This document shows, in pieces, positions 31,072 through 39,280 of a stretch of 39,476 nt of DNA. The DNA is taken from positions 1-39,476 of the forward strand of contig JASHNS010000074.1 of the NCBI GenBank assembly GCA_030041515.1. The letters run 5' to 3'. Under the pieces are notes generated by a model. That model had not been told where the DNA came from. It saw only the letters and a list, made by a program, of their open reading frames with translations, and ran no database searches. The first letter of the stretch is position 1. Each line of letters opens with the position of its first letter. The stretch comes from Acidobacteriaceae bacterium. Lineage in GTDB: Bacteria; Acidobacteriota; Terriglobia; Terriglobales; Acidobacteriaceae. The position numbers and the translations under genes were made by a program.

Positions 31072-31809
31072 TCAGCCCACTTCGAAGAGCTCAGGCAGCA
31101 CTTCGCCGGCTTTCCCCAGCACGATCTGCGTAAAGGAACCAGCATTCGCCGGCTCCTCCGGCCCGATGTAGATTCTGCGCGCCTGAGGTTCGGCCCAGTT
31201 CACAAAGCTCGCCGCTGGATAAACCGCGCCCGACGTACCCGCCACCAGCATCGTCGTCGCCTGGGCGATCTCCCGCTCGATGCGATTCATCTTCAGCGGA
31301 GTCTCGCCGAACCAGACAATGTGGGGACGGATCCTGCCGCCGCACGCGCAGCGAGCGATCGCGGCGTCGCTTTCATACAGCGCCTCGTCATGGAACGGCT
31401 TCGCCGCGCACGCAAAGGCCCCCATTCCCGCGCCGGAAAACTCGCATCGCGAGGCGAACAGCTCGCCATGCATGTGCACGAGCCTGCGTGACCCGGCGCG
31501 CTCATGCAGGTCATCCACATTTTGCGTGCACAGAAAGAACCGCTCGCCCAGCGCCCGTTCCATCGCGGCCAGGGACCGATGCGCGACATTCGGCTCGGCC
31601 TTCAGCGCGTCTCGACGACGCTGGCTGTAAAAGCGCCATACGCGTGCCGCATTCTCGGCCCAGGCCTCCGGCGTAGCCACATCCTCCACGCGATGGCCCT
31701 CCCATAGTCCGCCCTGATCTCGAAAGGTCTTCAGCCCGCTCTCCGCGCTCACTCCGGCGCCGGTCAGCACAAAGACTCGCTCTTCCGGGCCAATGCGAAT
31801 TCGCTTCAT
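31072..31809 (-). CDS. cobB: SIR2-family NAD-dependent protein deacylase, CobB-like
   Basis: 245-aa sirtuin. The NAD-binding GAGVSAESGLKTFRDQGGLW is at 17-36, TQNVDDLHERAG at 95-106, the catalytic His is in HMHGE (H114), and HIVWFGE plus AGTSGAVYPAASF follow. Y61-x2-R64 in WRFYSQRRRDAL is the class III signature that allows succinyl- and malonyl-lysine as substrates. The zinc module has CEFSG (122-126), where the second Cys of a normal CxxC is Ser, and CACGG (154-158). From memory, E. coli CobB has a similar CSQSG arrangement. The product removes acyl groups from lysine. The start is ATG 31809, one base after the pepA stop, so the gene is coupled to pepA. Confidence 0.92.
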   Translation of the reverse strand: MKRIRIGPEERVFVLTGAGVSAESGLKTFRDQGGLWEGHRVEDVATPEAWAENAARVWRFYSQRRRDALKAEPNVAHRSLAAMERALGERFFLCTQNVDDLHERAGSRRLVHMHGELFASRCEFSGAGMGAFACAAKPFHDEALYESDAAIARCACGGRIRPHIVWFGETPLKMNRIEREIAQATTMLVAGTSGAVYPAASFVNWAEPQARRIYIGPEEPANAGSFTQIVLGKAGEVLPELFEVG

Positions 31810-31810
31810 C

Positions 31811-33334
31811 TCAGCCCTCGTAGCGCCGCACCCATTCAAGGATGCTGCGCATCGCCACGCCACTGGGCCCGGCGGCCACCCACGGCTTCGCCTCATCCTG
31901 CCAGGCCATGCCCGCTATATCCAGATGCACCCACGGCGTATCCTCTGCGAACTCTTTCAGAAACATCGCCGCGGTGATCGCGCCGCCGTACCGCCCGCCC
32001 GTGTTTTTGATGTCCGCAATCTGCGACCGGATCAGCTCCCGATAATCGTCCTCCACCGGCAGACGCCAGAAGCGCTCCCCGGAAATCTTCAGCGCCTCGG
32101 CGAATTCCGCGTACGTCGCATCGTCGTTCGAGAAGACGCCTGCATTGATCGTGCCCAATGCCACCGAGACCGCTCCGGTTAATGTCGCTGCATCGATGAG
32201 ATGCGTCGCGCCCAGTTGTTTCGCATAGGTCAGCCCATCGGCCAGAACCAGGCGGCCCTCCGCGTCAGTGTTGATGATCTCGATCGACTTGCCTGCCCGA
32301 TCCGGCCCCGCGGCCATGGCGATCTGCACGTCGCCGGGCTTCTGCGCCTTGCCCGAGGGCATATTCTCGGCGGCGCAGACAATGCCGATCACCCGCACCT
32401 TCGGCTGCAGCTGGGCAATCGCCCGCATCGTTCCGATCATGGCCGCACCTCCGGCCATGTCGTACTTCATCTTCTCCATGTTGTCGGCAGGCTTAATGGA
32501 GATTCCGCCGGTGTCAAAGGTGATGCCTTTGCCCACTAAACCCAATACCGGCCCATCGGTCACGCCCTTTGGTTCGTATCGCATCACGATCAGTGCCGGC
32601 GGCTCGTCGGATCCCTGCGCTACGCTCCAGAAGGCGCCCATCTGCAGTTCGTGCAGCTTCCCGGTGCTGTGCACCTCGCAGGTCAGCCCATACTCGCGGC
32701 ACATCTCCGCGGCTCTTTGCCCCAGAATCGTCGGGGTCAGCCGATTCCCCGGCTCGTTCACCAGTGAGCGCGCAAAGTTCTGCGCCTCGCCAACGATCAC
32801 CCCTTCGCGCAGCCCGATTTCCACCGCGGCGCGGTCGACTGCGGCGCCGGTCACGACCTGCAGAGCCTGCACACTGCGGTCTTTCCGGTCGCTGCGATAG
32901 GTGTCCGGGTCGAAATCCGCCACCAGCGCCCCCTCGACCAGCGCGCGCACTGCCAGCTTTGGTTCCATCGACTCGGCCGCCGGGGCCGCGACGGCGATCT
33001 CGCGGATCCCACGAGGCTTCGCGAAACGCACCGCCGTTCCGGATGCTTTGCGCACGTCATGAATCGTCGCTTTCGCCGCCTTGCCCAGCCCCACCAGCAG
33101 CAGCCGTTTCGCCTTCAGGCCGGCGGGAGCGTGGAGCAGGAGCGTTTCGTTCGCCTCCGCCCTGAACTCGCCGCCGTCCAGCACCGCCTGCGCGGCCTTC
33201 AGCGGCGCATCGTCCGGGGTCAGCAATCGAAGCTCCGGCTTCGCATCTTTGCCAGTCGCCCCATCGGACGCGAAGACGGCCAGCAGTTCGGTTTCCACGT
33301 CACTCAGAGCGGAATTCAGCAGTTTGGTATTCAT
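31811..33334 (-). CDS. pepA: leucyl aminopeptidase (M17)
   Basis: 507-aa cytosolic di-metal aminopeptidase that removes N-terminal residues from peptides. The catalytic domain shows GLVGKGITFDTGGISIKPADNMEKMKYDMAGGAAM (Lys and Asp ligands) and the family signature NTDAEGRLVLADGL (metal Asp/Glu and catalytic Arg), then DAATLTGA. The N-terminal macro-like domain spans about residues 1-160. The length is normal. The start is ATG 33334 with AGGAG 5 nt upstream; the frame to 33601 overlaps the divergent secreted-protein gene and is not used. A 9-bp hairpin lies in the leader at 33350-33375. In some bacteria PepA is also a DNA-binding protein; nothing here tests that. It is followed by cobB after one base. 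Confidence 0.96.
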   Translation of the reverse strand: MNTKLLNSALSDVETELLAVFASDGATGKDAKPELRLLTPDDAPLKAAQAVLDGGEFRAEANETLLLHAPAGLKAKRLLLVGLGKAAKATIHDVRKASGTAVRFAKPRGIREIAVAAPAAESMEPKLAVRALVEGALVADFDPDTYRSDRKDRSVQALQVVTGAAVDRAAVEIGLREGVIVGEAQNFARSLVNEPGNRLTPTILGQRAAEMCREYGLTCEVHSTGKLHELQMGAFWSVAQGSDEPPALIVMRYEPKGVTDGPVLGLVGKGITFDTGGISIKPADNMEKMKYDMAGGAAMIGTMRAIAQLQPKVRVIGIVCAAENMPSGKAQKPGDVQIAMAAGPDRAGKSIEIINTDAEGRLVLADGLTYAKQLGATHLIDAATLTGAVSVALGTINAGVFSNDDATYAEFAEALKISGERFWRLPVEDDYRELIRSQIADIKNTGGRYGGAITAAMFLKEFAEDTPWVHLDIAGMAWQDEAKPWVAAGPSGVAMRSILEWVRRYEG

Positions 33335-33349
33335 AGCCTCTCCTGACAG

Positions 33350-33375
33350 GTTACGGCATGGATTCCTGCCGTAAC
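33350..33375 (-). promoter_or_regulatory. perfect 9-bp inverted repeat in the pepA leader
   Basis: GTTACGGCA (33350-33358), 8-nt loop, TGCCGTAAC (33367-33375), ending 15 nt upstream of the pepA start codon and next to its Shine-Dalgarno. It could be a repressor site or an mRNA hairpin that affects translation. Confidence 0.5.
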
Positions 33376-33534
33376 TCCGCTCGCGCCGGTTTCGGGCAAC
33401 CTCTCCCAATAAAGAGGAGTCGGACAAAAGGGACCCCTGCCTTTCCCTGGCATCGCGATCCGCAAGAGGATATAAAGACCATTGCCTATGATCATCGCCG
33501 GCTCCGCCCTCGAAACCCTCGGGGGAATCCCTGA

Positions 33535-34404
33535 ATGAAGGCCTCGGTACGACTGAGACGAGTTCTCCGCATCTGCCTGCCTGTCGCCATCCTTCTTCCA
33601 TTCGCTGCGCCTCGCGTGATGTTCGGCCAATCCGCTGAAGCCATCGTCCGCAAGGTCGTCGGCAACGAGTTGTGGTACTCCGATCACGATCACTCCCGCT
33701 GGATGTATGAGGACGACTACAAATCTCCGACGAAAGACCTGGTCAAGCTGATCATCCAGACCCCCGACGGGAACTTGTCGGAAATTATCCGCAGCTACGG
33801 CCACACTCCCTCGGCTCAGGTGCATCAGGCCGATCTGACGCGCATCAGAAAGACGGTGAACAGCCCCTCGTTCCGCGCTCAGCAGCGCCAGAACGAGCGC
33901 CACGACGACCAGCAGGCGACCAACCTGCTGAAGATGCTGCCCGACGCTTTCATCTGGCGCATCGACAGCCGCGAAAACGGGAAGATTCGGCTCTCTTACC
34001 ACCCCAATCCCAATTTCTCGCCGCCATCCATGGCCTCGCGCGTACTCGCTTCCATGTCCGGCACCATGGTCGTGAATGAGCGCCAGATGCGCCTTGAAGA
34101 TCTCTTCGGCCGCCTCGATAAGCCTGTCGAATTCGGCTGGGGCCTCTTCGGGCATCTGAATGCCGGCGGCACCTTCCAGGTCATCCGCTCTGAAATCGCG
34201 CCCAACGAATGGCAGATCACGGAAACGCATGTCCACATCAGCGGGCACGCTCTGTTCTTCAAGGACATCGGCGACCAGGAAGACGAGGTCACCCGCGATT
34301 ACCATCCGGTCCCCGCGGATGTGGACCTGGAAAAAGCTCAGCAAATGCTGCTCAGCGGCGAGGTGGCCAGGATCCTGGGCGTGTCCGATCCATTCGTGCA
34401 CTGA
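33535..34404 (+). CDS. secreted protein of unknown function (289 aa)
   Basis: A signal peptide (LRICLPVAILLPFAAPRVMFGQ) precedes a mature domain that starts AEAIVRKVVGNELWYSDHDHSRWMYEDDYKSPTKDLVKLIIQTPDGNLSEIIRSYGHTP. Later blocks are ADLTRIRKTVNSPSFRAQQRQNERHDDQQATNLLKMLPDAF, GTMVVNERQMRLEDLFGRLDKPVEFGWGLFGHLNAGGTFQVIRS and WQITETHVHISGHALFFKDI. The alternating beta pattern suggests a LolA/outer-membrane-lipoprotein-sorting-like or similar sandwich, but I cannot name it. A TATGAT -10-like box is at 33487-33492. It diverges from pepA and converges with the YdcF-family gene. This type of protein is common in Acidobacteriota (from memory). Confidence 0.8.
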   Translation: MKASVRLRRVLRICLPVAILLPFAAPRVMFGQSAEAIVRKVVGNELWYSDHDHSRWMYEDDYKSPTKDLVKLIIQTPDGNLSEIIRSYGHTPSAQVHQADLTRIRKTVNSPSFRAQQRQNERHDDQQATNLLKMLPDAFIWRIDSRENGKIRLSYHPNPNFSPPSMASRVLASMSGTMVVNERQMRLEDLFGRLDKPVEFGWGLFGHLNAGGTFQVIRSEIAPNEWQITETHVHISGHALFFKDIGDQEDEVTRDYHPVPADVDLEKAQQMLLSGEVARILGVSDPFVH

Positions 34405-34434
34405 GGAAGGCGCCAGCGAAGCTGGCCGGATCTC

Positions 34435-35091
34435 TCAGTGCAAATGCAGCCGCCACGCGGTGTAGCTGAGAATCTCGTGCATCAGCCGCTGGGCGCGGGT
34501 CACCCGGGAAACATCGTGACCCTCCGGGCGCGGCGAGGTATAGACCGTCAGCCCGTCGTGTTCGCAGATGGCATGAACGCGGAACAGGTGTGTTCCATCG
34601 CTGACTACGATGATGCTCTTCAGCTTGTTTTCGCGGGCGATCGCCTCCAGCCGCGCCACAGACTGCTCCGTGTCGTCGCTTTCGGTCTCCGCAATGATGT
34701 CCTGCTGCGGCACGCCCCGCGCGATCAAATACGTTGCCCCTACGCCGCCTTCCGAGTGCTGATCGTCCGCCTCATACCCGCCGCCCAGAGTGATGACCAG
34801 GGGGGCCAGCCCGCGGCGATAGAGATCGAGCGCGTGATTCAGCCGCGCGCGCAGCACCGGCGAAGGCCGCCCATCGTACTCCGCGGCGCCGAAGACGGCA
34901 ATCGCGTCGGCGCGCCGCGCTTCGTCGTGCTGCGCATACCAGCGGATTTGCCCGTCCACCCACATCACCCACATCGCGCTGCCGGCAAGCAGAGTTGCAC
35001 AAGCCCACACCAGCAGCCGCCGGCCGCCGCGCTGCGCGATGCCATGCGGCGCGGTGCCCGAAGACCTCAGATTGCTGTCCGGTACGATCAT
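34435..35091 (-). CDS. YdcF-family (DUF218) membrane-anchored protein
   Basis: 218-aa protein with one N-terminal membrane span (about 25-43, LLVWACATLLAGSAMWVMWV) and a DUF218/YdcF domain: ADAIAVFGAAEYDGRPSPVLRARLNHALDLYRRGLAPLVITLGGG at about 61-105, then DDTEQSVARLEAIARENKLKSIIVVSDGTHLFRVHAI. The family has a Rossmann-like fold; members such as ElyC/SanA influence envelope precursor use, and YdcF binds SAM. The enzymatic role here is unproven. The start is ATG 35091, overlapping the tsaC stop as ATGA. Confidence 0.9.
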   Translation of the reverse strand: MIVPDSNLRSSGTAPHGIAQRGGRRLLVWACATLLAGSAMWVMWVDGQIRWYAQHDEARRADAIAVFGAAEYDGRPSPVLRARLNHALDLYRRGLAPLVITLGGGYEADDQHSEGGVGATYLIARGVPQQDIIAETESDDTEQSVARLEAIARENKLKSIIVVSDGTHLFRVHAICEHDGLTVYTSPRPEGHDVSRVTRAQRLMHEILSYTAWRLHLH

Positions 35092-35735
35092 TGCTGCTGC
35101 AGCGCCAGCGCGATGGCGTGCGTAGGAATCGCGCCCTCGCGCAAAATCTGCCACTCGCCGTCCGGCCCGCTCAGGTCGACGATCGTCGTCGGCACGCTGC
35201 GGCCGGTTGCGCCGCCGTCCACGATCAGCGGAATCCGGTCGCCGATCTGGTCGCGCACGCAGTTGGCATAAGTACACTCAGGCAGCCCGGCCAGATTCGC
35301 CGAAGTCGCCGTAATCGGCATGCCCAGCGCCTCCACCACCAGACGCGGAATCGCCGCGTCCGGCACCCGCAGCGCTACGTTGCCCGTATTCGCGGTGCTG
35401 CGCAAGGGCAGGCGCGAACTCGCCCGCACAATCACCGTCAGCGGCCCGGGCCAGAACCGCTCCGCCAGCAGATCGAAACAGGTGCCGATCTCGCGCGCCA
35501 GCTGGTACGCCTGGTTCAGGTTCGCGATCAGCAATGAAAGCGGCTTATGTTTCAGCCGCGATTTGATCTCATAAATGCTCTCCACCGCGCGCAGGTTCAC
35601 CGGGTCCACGGCCAGGCCGTAAAAGGTGTCCGTCGGCAGCCCGACCACTTTGCCGCCGCGAATGCAGGACGCGACATATTGGATCCGGTCCGGTTCGGGC
35701 TCATCCGGATGGATGCGCAGAATCTCGGCTGACAA
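35088..35735 (-). CDS. tsaC: L-threonylcarbamoyladenylate synthase (TsaC/YrdC type)
   Basis: About 215 aa, the single YrdC domain without the extra Sua5 C-terminal domain. It makes threonylcarbamoyl-AMP from Thr, bicarbonate and ATP for the t6A37 modification of ANN-decoding tRNAs. Seen: GGKVVGLPTDTFYGLAVD (about 27-44), the Lys/Arg basic motif IKSRLKHKPLSLLI, FWPGPLTVIVRAS, VALRVPD and the ATSANLAG loop. The start is a TTG at 35735 preceded by GGGAGAGG at good spacing; a TTG five codons upstream is also possible, and no ATG fits. It is coupled downstream to the YdcF-family gene. It diverges from the SpoU methyltransferase gene. Confidence 0.94.
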   Translation of the reverse strand: MSAEILRIHPDEPEPDRIQYVASCIRGGKVVGLPTDTFYGLAVDPVNLRAVESIYEIKSRLKHKPLSLLIANLNQAYQLAREIGTCFDLLAERFWPGPLTVIVRASSRLPLRSTANTGNVALRVPDAAIPRLVVEALGMPITATSANLAGLPECTYANCVRDQIGDRIPLIVDGGATGRSVPTTIVDLSGPDGEWQILREGAIPTHAIALALQQQ

Positions 35736-35810
35736 GGCCTCTCCCGTCAAGGTGCGTGTCGGCTCGGCAACCCGTGAGAGCGAAACCGCGTGGGACTCGC
35801 TGCGGCCCCT

Positions 35811-35833
35811 GGGGGTTTAGAATTCCCCCCATG
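35811..35833 (+). promoter_or_regulatory. inverted repeat and TAGAAT box abutting a start codon
   Basis: GGGGG (35811-35815), TTTAGAATT, CCCCCC (35825-35830 region) directly precede ATG 35831. TAGAAT (35818-35823) lies 7 nt before the ATG and there is no Shine-Dalgarno. The layout is compatible with a leaderless mRNA whose promoter is covered by a dyad, or simply with a 5' hairpin. Confidence 0.35.
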
Positions 35834-36706
35834 CCGACGGTTTCGGATCGCTCGCGCCTCATCAGCATTGTACAGAGTCGCCAGAACGCCCGCGTGCGAG
35901 AACTGCGCGCAGCCTTCGCGCGCAGCGGCCGGAACGTACCGGAAGTAATCGGCATCGAGGGCGAGCACCTCCTCATCGAAGCCCTGCGCAGCGGCCTTCG
36001 GATCAGGACGGTCTTTCTCTCCCACGACGTGGAGCACGTACGTCCGCGCGTCCCTGGCCACGAATCGAACCGCCATTCCGGCCGCATTTCTGCCCTGCGC
36101 CGCATGGAGCGGCTCCGGCTGCCGGCCTCCGTGCCCGTCGTCGAGCTCACGCCTGCGGTCTTTGCGAGCGCGGTTGCAACCGAGTCGCCCCAGGGCATCG
36201 CCGCGCTCGTCGAGCCACCGCATTATTCGCTGGACGACGCTCTTGCCGGTTCCAATCCCCTGGTCGTGGTCGCCGCCGGCCTCCAGGATCCCGGCAACCT
36301 CGGCACGCTCATCCGCTCCGCTGAAGCCTTTGGAGCTTCCGGGGTTCTGGCGTTGCCCGGCACCGTGGATGTGTGGAATGGCAAGGCACTGCGCGCCTCT
36401 GCTGGCTCGGCTTTCCGCGTCCCATTCATCTGCGACCGCTCCGCTCGCCTCTTCGAGGCGCTGGCCGGGCGTCGCATCCCCGTGCTCGCCGCCGTCGCCG
36501 CCGATGCCGTCCCCTGTTCCCGGGCGAATCTCGCCGGCCCCGCCGCCATCCTCATCGGCAACGAGGGCAGCGGTCTCTCCGCTGAATTGCTCGATCGCGC
36601 GCAGTCTCGCATCGCCGTCCCCATGCCCGGCCCGGTCGAGTCCCTCAACGCCGCCGTCGCCGCCAGCATCCTGCTCTACGAAGCGTCCCGGCAGCGCGCA
36701 GCGTAG
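35831..36706 (+). CDS. TrmH/SpoU-family RNA 2'-O-methyltransferase
   Basis: 291-aa SPOUT methyltransferase, a second one distinct from the RlmB-type gene at 7787. The N-terminal substrate domain has SRLISIVQSRQNARVRELRAAFAR and EVIGIEGEHLLIEALRSGLRIRTVFLS, the RNA 2'-O ribose methyltransferase substrate-binding pattern. The catalytic knot has DPGNLGTLIRSAEAFGASGVL (motif 1), ILIGNEGSGLSAELL (motif 2) and PGPVESLNAAVAASILLYEASRQR (motif 3). The target is probably a ribose in rRNA or tRNA; the exact nucleotide cannot be read. No Shine-Dalgarno is seen before ATG 35831. The gene ends 25 bp before a large hairpin shared with the converging PadR gene. Confidence 0.92.
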   Translation: MPTVSDRSRLISIVQSRQNARVRELRAAFARSGRNVPEVIGIEGEHLLIEALRSGLRIRTVFLSHDVEHVRPRVPGHESNRHSGRISALRRMERLRLPASVPVVELTPAVFASAVATESPQGIAALVEPPHYSLDDALAGSNPLVVVAAGLQDPGNLGTLIRSAEAFGASGVLALPGTVDVWNGKALRASAGSAFRVPFICDRSARLFEALAGRRIPVLAAVAADAVPCSRANLAGPAAILIGNEGSGLSAELLDRAQSRIAVPMPGPVESLNAAVAASILLYEASRQRAA

Positions 36707-36730
36707 CTGCAAAAGATTCCGCCCACAAGA

Positions 36731-36780
36731 AAGCGCAGAACGCCGGCCCCTCGCTGTGCGAGCAGCCTGGCTCTGCGCTT
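36731..36780. terminator. extended hairpin between convergent genes
   Basis: AAGCGCAGA (36731-36739) pairs with TCTGCGCTT (36772-36780). Inside, GCCGGCC-like bases pair imperfectly, and CTCGC-TGT-GCGAG closes the tip. The 50-nt symmetric stem sits in the 89-bp gap between the methyltransferase and PadR genes and probably terminates both, although there is no strong U-tract. Confidence 0.65.
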
Positions 36781-36795
36781 CGGCCCGCGTCCTGT

Positions 36796-37425
36796 TTACA
36801 GCTCGTCGATCGCCTTGGCCGCCGCGTGAATGGCCTCGGCGATTTTCAGAATCTGCTCCTGCGTCGCTTTACCGCGCATCATGCGCGACGCCACGGCCCC
36901 GCGCAGGTCCAGAAAGGCTTTCATCAGTTCCGGCGAACGCCCGCGGCGAAATCCCGCCCCGGCCTCGTCCAGCCGCTCGAAGAGCTCCTCCAGCCGCTCT
37001 GCATGCTCCGCCAGGTATTTTCGGCCCTCGTCAGTGAGCGAATAGACCTTCTTGTTGTTCTCTGAAACCGCCGCCGATGCGAGCCCTTCTTCTTCCAGCA
37101 TCGTCAGAGTGGGATAAACCACGCCTGCGCTGGGCGTATAGCCGCCAGCCAGGTGTTCCTCCATCCGCTTGATCAGCTGATAACCGTAACTGGGCTGCTC
37201 CTCGAGCAACTTCAGAATCACGAGCTTGATGTCGCCGGCGGCGAACAGCCGCTCCCGGCCCCCGAAACCACCCGCCCATGGGCCGCCGAAGCCGCGTTGC
37301 GACCGCCTTCCACGGCGACCCCAAAAACCCTGCTCATGATGTCCTTCGTGTCCTTCGCTGCGCTCGCCACGGCCAGCCGGATGGCAATCCTGCCGGAAAA
37401 AGCTTTCGAATCGATGTTCTCTCAT
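36796..37425 (-). CDS. PadR-family transcriptional regulator
   Basis: 209-aa regulator. The N-terminal 60 residues are rich in Gly, Arg, Phe and His (HEGHHEQGFWGRRGRRSQRGFGGPWAGGFGGRER) and probably disordered. The winged helix follows: AAGDIKLVILKLLEEQPSYGYQLIKRMEEHLAGGYTPSAGVVYPTLTMLEEEGLASAAVSENNKKVYSLTDEGRKYL, typical PadR. A C-terminal helical dimerisation region ends the protein. The start is ATG 37425 with AAGGAG 9 nt upstream. Two GATATATC sites at its promoter suggest autoregulation. Other targets are unknown; PadR proteins often control efflux or membrane genes. It diverges from rarA. Confidence 0.93.
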   Translation of the reverse strand: MREHRFESFFRQDCHPAGRGERSEGHEGHHEQGFWGRRGRRSQRGFGGPWAGGFGGRERLFAAGDIKLVILKLLEEQPSYGYQLIKRMEEHLAGGYTPSAGVVYPTLTMLEEEGLASAAVSENNKKVYSLTDEGRKYLAEHAERLEELFERLDEAGAGFRRGRSPELMKAFLDLRGAVASRMMRGKATQEQILKIAEAIHAAAKAIDEL

Positions 37426-37450
37426 ACTTGAATCTCCTTTGTTATTGCTT

Positions 37451-37498
37451 ACGATATATCTTGAATAGTGCCGCGTCAATATGTTTTTAGATATATCT
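37451..37498 (-). promoter_or_regulatory. padR promoter with two GATATATC palindromes
   Basis: On the minus strand TTGACG (37479-37474) with TATATC or TATCGT near 37458-37451 gives a good promoter. GATATATC at 37453-37460 overlaps the -10; AGATATATCT (37489-37498) lies just upstream of the -35. The centres are 37 bp apart. The layout fits PadR self-repression. Confidence 0.7.
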
Positions 37499-37584
37499 TT
37501 TCTTTCAATTCAGCCACATCCCGCCCCGTTTTCATTTCCTTCTCCCCGATCTCAGCGGGTGAGCGATGATGAAGAGGACGCGGC

Positions 37585-38916
37585 ATGAGCCTTTTCAATC
37601 CAGCCCCCGATACCCAATCCGCACCCGTTTCTGCGCCGTTGGCCGAGCGCATGCGGCCGCGCGCCCTGGACGAATTTCTCGGCCAGGAGCACCTGCTGGG
37701 CCCTGGCAAGCCCCTCCGCGTCCAGATCGAGCGCGATGACGCCTCGTCGATGATCTTCTGGGGGCCCCCTGGCGTCGGCAAAACCACCCTCGCCAAAATC
37801 ATTGCCGAAACCACCAAAGCCACCTTCATCGAGTTCTCTGCGGTCCTCGCCGGGATCAAAGAAATCAAGCAGGTGATGGCAGACGCGGAAAAGGCCGCTT
37901 CCTGGGGCACGCGCACCATCCTCTTCATCGACGAAATTCACCGCTTCAACAAGGCCCAGCAGGACGCGTTTCTCCCGTGGGTCGAGCGTGGCTCGATTCG
38001 TCTGATCGGCGCCACCACCGAGAACCCTTCCTTCGAAATCAACTCCGCGTTGCTCTCGCGCTGCCGCGTCTACACGCTCAATCAGCTCACCGACGAGCAG
38101 ATCCTCGCCCTGCTCCGCCGCGCCCTCGCGGATCCGGCCCGTGGCCTCGGCGACCAGTACCTCACCGCCGATGATGGCGCTCTCGAACTCCTGGCCGGCT
38201 ACGCTTCCGGCGACGCCCGCAACGGCCTCAATGCCCTGGAGGTCGCCGCCAAGCTTGCCGCCGATGGCAAAACCCTCACCAAAGCCATCGCCACGGAGGC
38301 CCTGCAGCAGCGCGTCCTGATGTACGACAAGCAGGGTGAAGAGCACTACAACCTCATCTCCGCGCTGCACAAGTCCGTCCGCAATTCCGACGCAGATGCC
38401 GCCCTCTACTGGCTCGGACGCATGCTCAAGGCAGGTGAGGATCCGCTGTATGTCGCCCGCCGCGTCGTCCGCATGGCCGTCGAAGACATCGGCCTGGCCG
38501 CTCCCGAAGCCCTGAACCTGTGTCTCTCCGCTCGCGACATGGTCGACTTCCTCGGCTCTCCTGAAGGCGAGCTCGCGCTGGCTGAAGCCGTCGTCTACCT
38601 CGCTCTTGCGCCTAAGTCCAACGCGATCTACACAGCTTATGGCGCCGTCATGGCCGACATCGAGTCCACGCGCCAGGAGCCCGTCCCTCTGCACCTGCGC
38701 AATGCCCCAACCAGGCTCATGAAGGAGCTCGGCTACTCCGCCGGCTACGAGTATGCCCATGACGTCGAAGGCCACGTCGCCGACATGCAGTGCCTGCCCG
38801 AGTCGCTGGCCGGCCGCCGCTGGTACCACCCCACCCAGGAAGGACGCGAGAAGCTCCTCGCGCAGCGCATGGAAGAAATCCGTCGCATCCGGGAATCAAA
38901 ACGAACGCGGCCGTAG
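37585..38916 (+). CDS. rarA: replication-associated recombination protein A (AAA+ ATPase)
   Basis: 443-aa AAA+ ATPase of the RarA/MgsA/WRNIP1 family, acting at stalled or damaged replication forks. [25 protein letters not shown] is the family N-terminus. Walker [10 protein letters not shown] is at 60-68, Walker [11 protein letters not shown] at 113-122, and [22 protein letters not shown] carries sensor 1 and the Arg finger. The C-terminal tetramerisation region has [28 protein letters not shown] and [26 protein letters not shown], both diagnostic. The length is normal. The start is ATG 37585 with AGAGGA about 8 nt upstream. The two DUF507 genes follow on the same strand after 85 bp. Confidence 0.96.
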   Translation: MSLFNPAPDTQSAPVSAPLAERMRPRALDEFLGQEHLLGPGKPLRVQIERDDASSMIFWGPPGVGKTTLAKIIAETTKATFIEFSAVLAGIKEIKQVMADAEKAASWGTRTILFIDEIHRFNKAQQDAFLPWVERGSIRLIGATTENPSFEINSALLSRCRVYTLNQLTDEQILALLRRALADPARGLGDQYLTADDGALELLAGYASGDARNGLNALEVAAKLAADGKTLTKAIATEALQQRVLMYDKQGEEHYNLISALHKSVRNSDADAALYWLGRMLKAGEDPLYVARRVVRMAVEDIGLAAPEALNLCLSARDMVDFLGSPEGELALAEAVVYLALAPKSNAIYTAYGAVMADIESTRQEPVPLHLRNAPTRLMKELGYSAGYEYAHDVEGHVADMQCLPESLAGRRWYHPTQEGREKLLAQRMEEIRRIRESKRTRP

Positions 38917-39001
38917 CGCCATGGCCGCCGAGACGCCTTCCCGCTCCGCGCGCCGCGCTCGGATGACGGTCTCTCATGTGCTATATTCCGAATGAGTTCC
39001 G

Positions 39002-39280
39002 ATGATCTTTTCCCGCGAATACGTTGGTTATCTGGCGCGCCACACGGTCAAGCACCTCATCGACGCCAAAATGATCCAGACCACCAAACAGGCGGCTGTG
39101 GAGGAGCGCGTCTACAACGGCATGCTCGAAGAGCTTTCCCTCGAGGACCGCATCAACGATGAAGTGCGCGTCATCCTCGAGGCCTACCAGGAAGACATGC
39201 GGCGGACCGGCGCCAGCTACCACGAGATGTTCAAAAAGGTGAAGACCGAGCTGGCTCGCAAATACAAGGCGGTCCTGTGA
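39002..39280 (+). CDS. DUF507 family protein (first of tandem pair)
   Basis: 92-aa protein of the DUF507 family (MIFSREYVGYLARHTVKHLIDAKMIQTTKQAAVEERVYNGMLEELSLEDRINDEVRVILEAYQEDMRRTGASYHEMFKKVKTELARKYKAVL), mostly helical and cytoplasmic. The function is unknown. The stop TGA overlaps the GTG start of the next gene (GTGA), so the pair is translationally coupled. A TATATT box lies 14 nt upstream of the ATG (38982-38987), and no Shine-Dalgarno is obvious. The two-gene DUF507 layout is seen in other deep-branching Gram-negative groups (from memory). Confidence 0.9.
   Translation: MIFSREYVGYLARHTVKHLIDAKMIQTTKQAAVEERVYNGMLEELSLEDRINDEVRVILEAYQEDMRRTGASYHEMFKKVKTELARKYKAVL

Noticed and set aside
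31072-31809. Sirtuin with a broken zinc site
   Set aside because: The CEFSG/CACGG arrangement resembles the atypical cysteine layout of E. coli CobB as I recall it, so it is not good evidence of inactivation.
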